A DNA stretch of 6,213 nt from an uncultured Persicitalea sp. Its GTDB lineage: Bacteria; Bacteroidota; Bacteroidia; Cytophagales; Spirosomataceae. Below, in pieces: positions 1 through 6,028 of this stretch. Under the pieces are notes generated by a model. The model searched no databases and was not told the origin of the DNA. It saw only the letters and a program-made list of their open reading frames with translations. Made by a program: the position numbers and the translations under genes. Location: the NCBI GenBank assembly GCA_950075905.1, contig CATMVR010000317.1, positions 1-6,213 on the forward strand, read 5' to 3'. Position 1 is the first letter of the stretch, and the number at the start of each line of letters is the position of its first letter.

Positions 1-410
1 AGAAAGTTCAGGCCAATCAGCAGCAGCAGCGTCAGCACGTCAAATACCCGCTCGGCCACCACCGTACCAAAGCTCTGATTGACGGGTATTTTTTCCAGCC
101 GGTAAAGCGTGCCGCAGCGGGTTACCTCGCCCATGCGGGGCACAATGTAGTTGGCAAAATAGCCCGTCAGTACCGCTATGGTCGAATCAAACAGCCCCGG
201 CCGGTGCCCCATGGGCTGCAGCAGCATCTGCCAGCGCCAGGCCCGGGTAATGTGCGCCAGCATCAGCAGCAGACACGACAGGGCTATCCAGCGCCAGTCG
301 GCCTGTTGCATTCTATCCAGCATAGCTCCCAGGTCCATATCCCGAAATACAAACCAGAGCAATCCGCCCGCCAAACCCAGCGAAATAATATACCGAAGTG
401 CGTTCTTCAT
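1..410 (-). CDS. Lysylphosphatidylglycerol synthase TM-type (YbhN/AglD-like, flippase-like) membrane protein, 3' part missing
   Basis: The reverse strand reads from an ATG at 408-410 through 136 codons and leaves the window still open, so only the N-terminal part is present. Two hydrophobic segments are visible, at about residues 5-22 and 41-56, followed by conserved-looking stretches NYIVPRMGEVTR (about 87-98) and GTVVAERVFDVLTLLLLIGL (115-134). The N-x-x-x-P-R-x-G-E and ER-x-x-D patterns are typical of the lysylphosphatidylglycerol synthase transmembrane/UPF0104 family of integral membrane proteins. Members without the C-terminal aminoacyl-transfer domain are common in Bacteroidota and their substrate is generally unknown; whether that domain is present here cannot be seen. 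In many Bacteroidota a gene of this family lies just downstream of panD, as here. The 108-bp gap to panD contains a terminator, so it may have its own promoter. The family call is firm; the function is not. Confidence 0.85.
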   Translation of the reverse strand, partial: MKNALRYIISLGLAGGLLWFVFRDMDLGAMLDRMQQADWRWIALSCLLLMLAHITRAWRWQMLLQPMGHRPGLFDSTIAVLTGYFANYIVPRMGEVTRCGTLYRLEKIPVNQSFGTVVAERVFDVLTLLLLIGLNF

Positions 411-438
411 AGAATAGTCTTTTCCGATTGATTTTGAC

Positions 439-488
439 AAAAAAAGCAGACGACAGTCAAACTTCCTAATGAATGACTATGGTCTGCT
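439..488 (-). terminator. Intrinsic terminator after panD
   Basis: On the minus strand, a stem of AGCAGAC pairing with GTCTGCT (482-488 with 445-451) continues through a small internal loop into TGACT/AGTCA (474-478 with 455-459), with a 14-nt loop. It is followed directly by a run of seven T (445 down to 439). It begins about 30 nt past the panD stop, so it should end or attenuate panD transcription before the downstream membrane gene. The stem has moderate GC content and a small internal loop, so read-through is plausible. Confidence 0.65.
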
Positions 489-518
489 GTATGAATTTAT
501 TGAAAGTAGCAGCCGCTG

Positions 519-869
519 CTAACTCACGATCTTATTGGCATCATCGGGAAACACCACCCGGGGTTTGAAGGTTTTGGCTTCCTCTTCCGATAGGCTTCCG
601 TAAGCAATAATGATAATAACGTCACCCACCTGCGCTTTGCGGGCGGCAGCTCCGTTGAGACAAATCACGCCCGTGCCCCGCTCGCCGGTAATGGCGTATG
701 TCACGAGCCGTTCGCCGTTGTTGTTATTGACAATATGTACCTGTTCGTTCTCGATGATCCCCACCGCATCCATCAGATCCTCGTCTATGGTAATACTTCC
801 GACGTAGTTTAGTTCGGCCTGCGTCACCCTGACCCGATGGATCTTCGACTTCATAAGTGTAATTTGCAT
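519..869 (-). CDS. panD: Aspartate 1-decarboxylase (pyruvoyl-dependent)
   Basis: PanD decarboxylates L-aspartate to beta-alanine, the precursor joined to pantoate to make pantothenate and then CoA; it is cytoplasmic and tetrameric. The 116-residue length is normal for bacterial PanD. The self-cleavage site is visible as Y22-V-G24-S25, where Ser25 becomes the pyruvoyl group. Other family residues are in register: K9, H11, R54, T57, Y58 and N72 in the NGAAA motif. The ATG at 867-869 is preferred over the internal Met6 because it gives the usual five residues before the conserved K-x-H-R segment. A Bacteroidetes-type promoter lies about 50 nt upstream and a terminator follows, so the gene can be expressed alone. 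No panC is seen beside it, although panC is a common partner. The call is secure. Confidence 0.97.
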   Translation of the reverse strand: MQITLMKSKIHRVRVTQAELNYVGSITIDEDLMDAVGIIENEQVHIVNNNNGERLVTYAITGERGTGVICLNGAAARKAQVGDVIIIIAYGSLSEEEAKTFKPRVVFPDDANKIVS

Positions 870-921
870 GTCGCGATTCTATGGTTAATCTTCACTATTG
901 GCATCCTGTGTAAAAACCCGC

Positions 922-951
922 CAAAGTTACGCCAATCTATTTATACCACAA
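922..951 (-). promoter_or_regulatory. Bacteroidetes-type promoter for panD
   Basis: Reading the minus strand, TTG (949-951) is followed after exactly 19 nt by TAACTTTG (922-929). This is a full match to the known Bacteroidetes primary sigma-factor consensus, TTG at -33 and TAnnTTTG at -7. The -7 box lies 52 nt before the panD ATG, predicting a start near 915 and a 5' leader of roughly 45 nt. Confidence 0.75.
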
Positions 952-1041
952 AAACACAACCGGACATCGTCAAGTTCATCGGTACTTATTTGCGCAATTG
1001 AGATAGTGTTAAAAATCAATGCAAAGAACGGTGATGAGTCG

Positions 1042-1197
1042 ATGCGGCGACCGCTTAATATACTGACGAGCGATGTCATGGAAAACAAATACATGGACGA
1101 GCCCGTAACGGGCCGAACTGGCTTCAGTCCCTTTACGGATTATAAGAATGAGCTCGAAAAAACGTTACGTACCTTGAAACGCAGTTTTTCAAAATAA
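1042..1197 (+). CDS. Possible small hypothetical protein (51 aa, doubtful)
   Basis: An open frame ends at TAA 1195-1197. The longest version would start at 898, but its first part is Ser-rich and lies across the panD promoter, so it is unlikely to be coding there. ATG 1042 gives 51 residues and ATG 1078 gives 39. The shared C-terminal part is hydrophilic, includes DEPVTGRTGFSPFTDY, and ends in a basic, helix-prone tail (NELEKTLRTLKRSFSK). I recognise no family, signal peptide or membrane segment. No good promoter or ribosome binding site was seen. The more protein-like composition of the second half and its position between two regulatory structures are the only support, so it could equally be non-coding leader sequence. 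Confidence 0.3.
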   Translation: MRRPLNILTSDVMENKYMDEPVTGRTGFSPFTDYKNELEKTLRTLKRSFSK

Positions 1198-1211
1198 AAA
1201 AATGCAATTAG

Positions 1212-1272
1212 TTGAGACAATCTATAAGTAATATCCTGCCCGAAGGCACTTTTTATAGATTGAATCTCTCAA
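1212..1272 (+). repeat. Long inverted repeat / hairpin upstream of the oxidoreductase gene
   Basis: CAATCTATAA (1218-1227) and TTATAGATTG (1253-1262) are perfect 10-bp inverted copies. An outer pair TTGAGA (1212-1217)/TCTCAA (1267-1272) extends the stem across a 4-nt bulge. Inside is a small GC hairpin, TGCC-CGAA-GGCA (1237-1248), followed by five T (1250-1254). The structure ends about 25 nt before the ATG at 1298. It may be a leader RNA structure, an operator, or a weak terminator for upstream transcription; the sequence does not decide between these. Confidence 0.6.
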
Positions 1273-1297
1273 AGAAACATCTATCAACTGTATATTT

Positions 1298-2788
1298 ATG
1301 AGCAAAAAAGAACAGCATGACGCCGTGTCGCGGCGGGATTTTTTACAGAAGGGTACTGCCGCTGCCATTGGTGCCTCGGCCTTGGGCAGCTTCTTCATTG
1401 TGCCCCGTCACGTACTTGGAAAAGGCTATCGCGCTCCAAGTGACAAACTAAACATTGCCGGTATCGGTATTGGCGGCAAAGGTTCTTCTGATATAAGAAA
1501 TGCCTTCAACAACGGCGCCGAGAACATTGTAGCTCTCTGCGATGTAGACTGGAACCGCGGCAAGGAAACGTTTGACAAACATCCTAATGCAAAGAAATAC
1601 ACCGATTTTCGGAAGATGTTTGACGAAATGGGCAAGAGCATCGATGCCGTCACCATCTCAACGCCCGACCATCAGCACGCCGTAGCCGCCATGGCGGCCA
1701 TGCAGCTGGGCAAGCACATATACGGACAAAAACCGCTGACCCACGATATTTACGAGGCCCGCATGCTTACCGAAGCCGCCCGCAAGTACAAGGTTGTTAC
1801 TCAGATGGGAAATCAGGGAGCCTCTAACCCCGGCCAGAAGCAGTTGCAGGACTGGTTCAATAAGGGTCTGATTGGTACCGTCAAAGAGGTACAGATCTGG
1901 ACCAACCGCCCCGTGTGGCCACAGGGCATACCGGTACCCACCGGCAAACAGGCCGTACCCGAAGGTGTGGATTGGGACCTGTGGGTAGGTACCGCCCCCT
2001 GGGTAGATTACAGCCCCGCCTGGCACCCCTTCAAATGGCGTGGCTGGTGGGAGTTTGGCACCGGGGCTCTCGGCGACATGGGCTGCCACCTCATCGACTC
2101 TCCCTTCCGGGTACTCGGGCTGGGGTACCCCACGGAAGTGGAGTGTAGCGTGGGCTCAGTATTCCTGAAAGACTGGCAACCCGAGTACATCCCCGAAGGC
2201 TGCCCGCCTTCGTCGCGTACGCAGCTCAAATTCCCCGCTACCAAGCTCAATAAGTCGGATGTGACTATGGTGTGGTACGACGGCGGTCTGCGCCCGGCCC
2301 ACCCCGAGCTGATTCCGGCCGATGACCCTATCGGCGACAACGACAGCTCCAACGGTGTGATCATGATCGGTGATAAGGGCGTGATGACCTGCGGCACCTA
2401 CGGTTTGGTACCGAAGGTGTACCTCAAAAACGGCACCAAGCTCGAAATGCAGAAGGGTGCTTTTGATAACAAGTACACCACTATGCCCGAGTACGGTCAT
2501 CAGGTAGCCTGGACCGACGCCTGCAAGGCGGGTTTCAACAGCAAGGAGCATAAGGAACTGATGTCGTCGTTTGACTACGCCGGCCCGCTTACCGAAACCG
2601 TGATCATGGGTAACCTGGGCATTCGCAGCTATACCTACCGCGAAGCCCGGGCCGACGGAAAAGGCTTCAATTTCCCAGGCCGCAAGAAACTGCTATGGGA
2701 CGGTAAAAACATGAAGGTAACCAACTTCGACGCCGCCAACCAGTTTGTGAAGCGCAACTACCGCGGCAACTGGACGCTGGGTGTGTAA
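1298..2788 (+). CDS. Gfo/Idh/MocA-family oxidoreductase with Tat signal
   Basis: This 496-residue protein belongs to the Gfo/Idh/MocA family of NAD(P)-dependent oxidoreductases, which act mostly on sugars, polyols and related compounds; the substrate cannot be named. The N-terminus carries a twin-arginine signal, S11-R12-R13-D-F-L, then an Ala/Gly-rich hydrophobic stretch to about residue 37, so export to the periplasm is predicted. The Rossmann nucleotide-binding loop is GIGIGGKG (55-62), followed by CDVD (81-84) and TPDHQHA (122-128). The usual E-K-P motif appears as Q144-K145-P146 (YGQKPLTHDIYEAR), a form I recall from many Bacteroidota and planctomycete members; Lys145 is the expected catalytic lysine. 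GDMGCHLID (259-267) provides the conserved His264 of the C-terminal domain. ATG 1298 is chosen because it places the RR motif normally. It appears to be a single-gene unit, with a hairpin leader upstream and a strong terminator 22 nt past the stop. Confidence 0.93.
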   Translation: MSKKEQHDAVSRRDFLQKGTAAAIGASALGSFFIVPRHVLGKGYRAPSDKLNIAGIGIGGKGSSDIRNAFNNGAENIVALCDVDWNRGKETFDKHPNAKKYTDFRKMFDEMGKSIDAVTISTPDHQHAVAAMAAMQLGKHIYGQKPLTHDIYEARMLTEAARKYKVVTQMGNQGASNPGQKQLQDWFNKGLIGTVKEVQIWTNRPVWPQGIPVPTGKQAVPEGVDWDLWVGTAPWVDYSPAWHPFKWRGWWEFGTGALGDMGCHLIDSPFRVLGLGYPTEVECSVGSVFLKDWQPEYIPEGCPPSSRTQLKFPATKLNKSDVTMVWYDGGLRPAHPELIPADDPIGDNDSSNGVIMIGDKGVMTCGTYGLVPKVYLKNGTKLEMQKGAFDNKYTTMPEYGHQVAWTDACKAGFNSKEHKELMSSFDYAGPLTETVIMGNLGIRSYTYREARADGKGFNFPGRKKLLWDGKNMKVTNFDAANQFVKRNYRGNWTLGV

Positions 2789-2809
2789 GCTACAAGCATA
2801 CTAGTTTTG

Positions 2810-2841
2810 AAAAAAGCCGGGCGCAAGGCCCGGCTTTTTTT
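2810..2841. terminator. Strong bidirectional intrinsic terminator between convergent genes
   Basis: A perfect 7-bp GC stem, GCCGGGC (2816-2822) with GCCCGGC (2828-2834), closes a 5-nt loop and is flanked by six A on the left and seven T on the right. It works on paper in both directions: it ends the oxidoreductase gene on the plus strand and the small membrane protein gene on the minus strand. The minus-strand gene's TAA stop (2840-2842) overlaps the T run. Confidence 0.92.
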
Positions 2842-3037
2842 ATTGATTCTTTTCGTCTTCCGCCGCCTGCCTGATGATCATCCGTATCACCGTGAAGCCA
2901 ATACCAGCGATAATGATATAAAAAATATAAGGAGGTGCCAGGGCCCGCATGGGTTGGTAGTCGGTCTGATCCAAAATAACCAGGAAAACCGGAATCAGAT
3001 ACAGAAACGGAACAACGAAGTTGATAATTTTTTTCAT
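2840..3037 (-). CDS. Small two-helix membrane protein of unknown function (65 aa)
   Basis: The frame is open from an upstream ATG at 3103, but the ATG at 3035-3037 is preferred. From there the protein begins MKKIINFVVPFLYLIPVFLV, a typical small membrane protein start, whereas the 22 upstream residues are not membrane-like. Two hydrophobic segments are visible, about residues 4-24 and 38-57 (PPYIFYIIIAGIGFTVIRMI), separated by a short polar loop with DQTDYQPMR, and the chain ends in a charged tail (RQAAEDEKNQ). By the positive-inside rule, the Lys-rich N-terminus and the Arg residues beyond the second helix suggest both ends are cytoplasmic. I do not recognise a family. It is transcribed against the oxidoreductase gene and shares its terminator, and about 170 nt separates its start from the next terminator upstream, so it is probably expressed alone. 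Composition and the well-placed terminator support it as a real gene. Confidence 0.7.
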   Translation of the reverse strand: MKKIINFVVPFLYLIPVFLVILDQTDYQPMRALAPPYIFYIIIAGIGFTVIRMIIRQAAEDEKNQ

Positions 3038-3211
3038 GGTGACTGGGTTGAGGTGCCTAACTACAACTCTCATTCTGGAAAAATGTTGGCAGAAAGTCCT
3101 CATTCAAAGAACAGTACCTGCCCGCAAAAAAGGTAGTTCAAAGCCCTTCATGTTAGAAAAAGTCTGCCGGTAAACATAGCCCAACAATGGCATCTTCCTG
3201 ACTCCAGAAAC

Positions 3212-3243
3212 AAAAAAAAACAGCCTCCCACAAGGAGAGGCTG
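3212..3243 (-). terminator. Intrinsic terminator after the bestrophin-like gene
   Basis: On the minus strand, CAGCCTC (3243-3237) pairs with GAGGCTG (3227-3221), with extra CC/GG pairing inside around an A bulge and a short loop. Nine T (3220-3212) follow. It starts 51 nt past the stop codon of the bestrophin-family gene and should separate that gene from the small membrane protein gene. Confidence 0.9.
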
Positions 3244-3294
3244 GCACAGGTATCAGGAGAGTTACTGGTTAAAGAGGAACAGGCCCGGCGATGC

Positions 3295-4302
3295 TCACAT
3301 CAGAATATTATCAACGGGCTGCAGGTAGTTGGGTACCTGGGCTTCATCGAGCATATCGCGCAGGTCTACTTCAATAAAGCGGCAGATAGTAGTCATGGGC
3401 ACATCATTTATGGCGTTTTCAAAGGGGTTTTCGCTGGTGTCTCCCACCACTTCCATTGTATTGAAAATCCAGGCAATCAGCACAAAGCTGGGAATCGTAA
3501 GCCAGACAAAGGGCAGCCCGATTTTGGCAAATTCAAATAGCAGCCCAAAGGGCAGCACCAAAATAAAAATCCAGACAAATACCTTGCTGTAATAGGCATA
3601 CTGCCGGGGAAAGGGAAAGCTCTTGATCCCTTCGCAAGCACCCTGGTTGGTATACATGTCGTAGATTACCACCAAAAAACTCCGTAGCACCATATCGCTG
3701 ATGACTCCCTGCCCCGCCAGTTCGGAGATGCGCCTCGACTGGGTGTTTAATATCTGCGCGGCCGGATTTTTCTTGGTCAGATATTTTTCCACTTCGGAGG
3801 CGGGCAGAAACTTTGACAGCATAGCTTCCAGGTCCGACAAAAACGATGCGCTGGCTTCTTCTTTCTTCACAACCCGGTGGGCTACAGTTTGCTCATCACC
3901 CCATACACTCCGTCGCCGCAACTGCATCCTAATTGCGTTGATATAGGCGAGGTGCCGATACAGCAACTCCCGCCTGACCTCCTGCAAATCCTGCGGCGAA
4001 AGCTTTTCACCCCCCTGAATGTGATTGGTAACATAGGTGCCCCAGGCCCGGCTGGCGTGCACCATGCTTCCCCAGATACGCCTTGCATCCCACAGACGGG
4101 AGTACGAAGAGTTGTTTTTGAAGCCAACGTAAAAGGCAACGGCGATCCCGATAAGGCTAATGGGAACGAAAGGAATGCCCACCGGTAGCTGAAAAAAGTA
4201 GTACAGGGCGCAGATTAGAAAAGAATAACCAAAATAAAAAAGGAGGGTGTCACGCGAAAACTTTAAAATCAGCTTAGGATCAATAGTACGACCAGTATAC
4301 AT
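3295..4302 (-). CDS. Bestrophin-family (RFP-TM, UPF0187) anion channel protein
   Basis: This 335-residue integral membrane protein fits the bacterial bestrophin family, whose studied members form pentameric ion channels in the inner membrane. Four hydrophobic segments are visible at about residues 19-38, 42-60, 240-260 and 264-284, the 2+2 arrangement of the family. Diagnostic stretches are GFKNNSSYSRLWDARRIWG (60-78, the F-x-N-N-x-x-Y-x-R-x-W-x-A-R motif after helix 2), GACEGIKSFPFPRQYAYY (221-238, the C-E-x-I-x-x-x-P-x-P segment before helix 3) and GDTSENPFENAINDVPM (287-303, the E-N-P-F-x-x-x-x-N-D motif). The long soluble stretch between helices 2 and 3 (about 90-220) is helical and charged, also typical. 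The ATG at 4300-4302 gives the usual short N-terminus. A terminator lies just downstream, and the gene is divergent from the SnoaL-like genes. Ion selectivity cannot be read from the sequence. Confidence 0.93.
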   Translation of the reverse strand: MYTGRTIDPKLILKFSRDTLLFYFGYSFLICALYYFFQLPVGIPFVPISLIGIAVAFYVGFKNNSSYSRLWDARRIWGSMVHASRAWGTYVTNHIQGGEKLSPQDLQEVRRELLYRHLAYINAIRMQLRRRSVWGDEQTVAHRVVKKEEASASFLSDLEAMLSKFLPASEVEKYLTKKNPAAQILNTQSRRISELAGQGVISDMVLRSFLVVIYDMYTNQGACEGIKSFPFPRQYAYYSKVFVWIFILVLPFGLLFEFAKIGLPFVWLTIPSFVLIAWIFNTMEVVGDTSENPFENAINDVPMTTICRFIEVDLRDMLDEAQVPNYLQPVDNILM

Positions 4303-4625
4303 AGCCTTGCCCGGGGATTTAGGTGAAACATCAGACTAAAACTATGATTAAATGAGCTGCCATTCCGGTATTTCCGGGCAAACCTGACATTATAGCCGCT
4401 AAGGCTGACAAAATCAGGTTCGGCCTTCAGGGAGGTTTCGCGGCACCCCGGCAAACCGCCAGGCAAGTTGAGGTGGAATATCAAACGGTTCACCCTTCAA
4501 TTTTTCAGTTTCGACAACGAAATAGCCCCGGCTGTTTTTGAATAGTCAGATATTTAGACTCCCAATCTGCACCAGGGCATCTTCTAAACCATTAACCATT
4601 ACTATATTCTAACACTACGATCATT
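4303..4625. other. Divergent intergenic region between bestrophin-like and SnoaL-like genes
   Basis: These 323 bp should hold promoters for both flanking units. No full TTG/TAnnTTTG promoter was found in either direction; partial matches are TAGTTTTA on the minus strand (about 4335-4342) and TGTTTTTG on the plus strand (about 4532-4539). The region holds an inverted repeat (listed separately), a direct repeat TTCCGG (4363-4368 and 4372-4377) and a distant 8-bp inverted pair TTGCCCGG (4307-4314)/CCGGGCAA (4374-4381). No convincing coding sequence was seen. Confidence 0.5.
4381..4420. repeat. Nested inverted repeat, possible operator
   Basis: AACCTGA (4381-4387) and TCAGGTT (4414-4420) are perfect inverted copies. 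Inside them AGCC (4394-4397) and GGCT (4403-4406) can also pair. The element sits between two divergent genes with no T run on either side, so a terminator is unlikely; a regulator-binding site is possible but unproven. Confidence 0.4.
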
Positions 4626-5489
4626 ATGAATGCAAACAAAGCACTTTCCCGTCGTTATTTTTATCAGGTAATGAATGGGCACAATGCCGATGCAGCCCAT
4701 GAAATTCTGGCCCCCGACTTTGTTTTTACACTACCTACTCACCCGGAGCCTTTCCGCGGCCCCGATGGCTTTTTGGGCCTGGTTGGTATGCTTCATTCTG
4801 CTTTTCCCGATTTTTATATCAATCCTCAGGACATGGTGGCCGGAGACGACTGGGTAGTAACCCGCTGGATTGGCGGCGGTACCCATACGGGCGGGCCACT
4901 GGTCACTGTCAAGGGAGACATCGAGGCCAATGGCCGCTCCTTCGAAATCGATGGTATGACCTGGCATACGATTAAGGACGGAAAAATCACCGAATCTATC
5001 GGCCATGAGGATACCGTCGGTCTTATGATGCAGCTGGGGGTGATTCCCTCCGAAGCCCCGGTGCCCGAATCGACCCAGGAGCAAAATGAAGAAATGGCCC
5101 GCCGCTATTTTGAAGAAATCATGAGCCAGGGCAAGCTGGAAGTGGTAGAGGAAATTCTGGCTCCCGACTTCGCCTTTATTATTCCAACCCAACCCGAGCC
5201 CATCGCGGGCTACGAAGCGTTCAAAGGTTTTGTGATGTACCTCCGCAATGCTTTCCCCGACATAAAGTTTACCGTACTCCGCCAGACTTCCGAAGGCAAC
5301 AAAGTGGCCAGCCGCTGGAGTATCGAGGGCACTCACAAAGGGGAGTTTCTTGGTGCCCCCGCTACGGGCAATTCCATCAAAGACTTCGGTATTGACATCT
5401 TTACCTTTCGCCACGGTAAGATCGTGTCCGTGCATGTCAACGAAAACGATTTTGGGCTGATGCAACAGCTCGGTATTATTCCGGCTTGA
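4626..5489 (+). CDS. Two-domain SnoaL-like (ester cyclase / NTF2-fold) protein
   Basis: This 287-residue protein is a tandem fusion of two SnoaL-like domains, residues about 1-141 and 153-287, joined by a Pro/Glu-rich linker (SEAPVPESTQEQ). SnoaL-like proteins are small alpha+beta barrels of about 130-140 residues; the founding members cyclise polyketide esters, but most bacterial relatives have no known substrate. Each half repeats RRYF, EILAPDF (27-32 and 177-182), PTxPEP, AFPD, RW and GLMxQLGxIP. The D-x-x-G-L motif, where I place the family's probable catalytic Asp, is intact in domain 1 (D129-T-V-G-L) but reads N274-D-F-G-L in domain 2. Domain 1 also has about five extra residues around 92-106. 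No signal peptide is seen, so it should be cytoplasmic. It starts a plus-strand run, with 48 bp to the next SnoaL-like gene. The leader lacks a strong ribosome binding site. The family is clear and the function unknown. Confidence 0.9.
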   Translation: MNANKALSRRYFYQVMNGHNADAAHEILAPDFVFTLPTHPEPFRGPDGFLGLVGMLHSAFPDFYINPQDMVAGDDWVVTRWIGGGTHTGGPLVTVKGDIEANGRSFEIDGMTWHTIKDGKITESIGHEDTVGLMMQLGVIPSEAPVPESTQEQNEEMARRYFEEIMSQGKLEVVEEILAPDFAFIIPTQPEPIAGYEAFKGFVMYLRNAFPDIKFTVLRQTSEGNKVASRWSIEGTHKGEFLGAPATGNSIKDFGIDIFTFRHGKIVSVHVNENDFGLMQQLGIIPA

Positions 5490-5537
5490 TTCTACATTCA
5501 ACGCCAACCGGTATATCCATCAAAAAGAAGCAAGTCT

Positions 5538-5954
5538 ATGACTCTTGAAGAAAACAACAAAGCTGTAGTGCGCCGCTATTGGTTTGAGCTTTGGAATGAA
5601 AAAAAGGGAGAAGTCCTGGATGAGATTGCCATTGAGAACGTTACGTTCCATTTTCCAGGTGGGCAGGCGCATCAGCCTCCTACGCTAAAAAAATGGTTTG
5701 AAACCTCCCGTATTGCCTTTCCGGATGTGCAGTTTCAGCTGCACGATGAGCTGGCCGAGGGAGACAAAGTGGTAAGCCGCTGGTCGTATGTGGCCACCAA
5801 CACCGGGGAGTTTCTCGGCCGGCCGGCCACCGGCCTAAAAGTAACCGATCTGGGAATCGACATTTTCCGCCTTGAAGAAGGTAAAATTGTGGAAATGTGG
5901 GTAGCCCAGGATAGCCTTGGACTCCTGCAGCAGCTCGGTGTGCTGCCAGCCTGA
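5538..5954 (+). CDS. Single-domain SnoaL-like (ester cyclase / NTF2-fold) protein
   Basis: This 138-residue protein has the normal length for one SnoaL-like domain. Visible family features are RRYWFELWN (12-20), AFPD (60-63), SRWS (80-83), TGEFLGRPATG (89-99), GIDIF (106-110), EEGKIVEMW (113-121) and the C-terminal D125-S-L-G-L-L-Q-Q-L-G. The expected Asp of the D-x-x-G-L motif is present. It has no signal peptide and no membrane segment. Its C-terminal half is about 51% identical (38 of 75 by hand count) to that of the second domain of the preceding protein, so the two are recent relatives. It follows that gene by 48 bp without a terminator and is probably co-transcribed. An AAAAAGAAG stretch just upstream of ATG 5538 is a weak ribosome binding candidate. 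The substrate is unknown. Confidence 0.9.
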   Translation: MTLEENNKAVVRRYWFELWNEKKGEVLDEIAIENVTFHFPGGQAHQPPTLKKWFETSRIAFPDVQFQLHDELAEGDKVVSRWSYVATNTGEFLGRPATGLKVTDLGIDIFRLEEGKIVEMWVAQDSLGLLQQLGVLPA

Positions 5955-6028
5955 TTAGTCAGTTACAGTTTTTTCACCTGAATTATCAACTACTTTTTTT
6001 GCCTTTAACCTTAAAAAAACAACACGTT

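Noticed and set aside
16..34. CAG-rich short repeat near the left edge
   Set aside because: On the coding strand these are consecutive CTG leucine codons in a transmembrane helix, not a repeat element.
178..431. Two overlapping plus-strand open frames
   Set aside because: They lie opposite the N-terminal part of the flippase-like membrane gene, whose minus-strand reading has clear family motifs; the plus-strand translations are low-complexity and unlike known proteins.
898..1041. N-terminal extension of the small ORF to ATG 898
   Set aside because: It overlaps the panD promoter and is Ser-rich and non-protein-like, so a later start is more likely if the gene is real at all.
1658..2551. Several antisense frames of 129-143 residues inside the oxidoreductase gene
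   Set aside because: They are by-products of codon bias in a GC-rich gene with strong family motifs on the plus strand; none shows a recognisable domain.
4269..4493. 74-residue minus-strand frame overlapping the start of the bestrophin-like gene
   Set aside because: It overlaps the N-terminal codons of the bestrophin-like gene in another frame and shows no motif, so it is taken as intergenic chance.
4731..5507. 258-residue antisense open frame across the two-domain SnoaL-like gene
   Set aside because: The plus strand has two complete, repeated SnoaL-like domains; the antisense translation has no domain and only mirrors the duplication.
5955..6028. T and A runs between the second and third SnoaL-like genes as a terminator
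   Set aside because: The only pairing is between an A run and a T run with no GC stem, so it is not a convincing intrinsic terminator.
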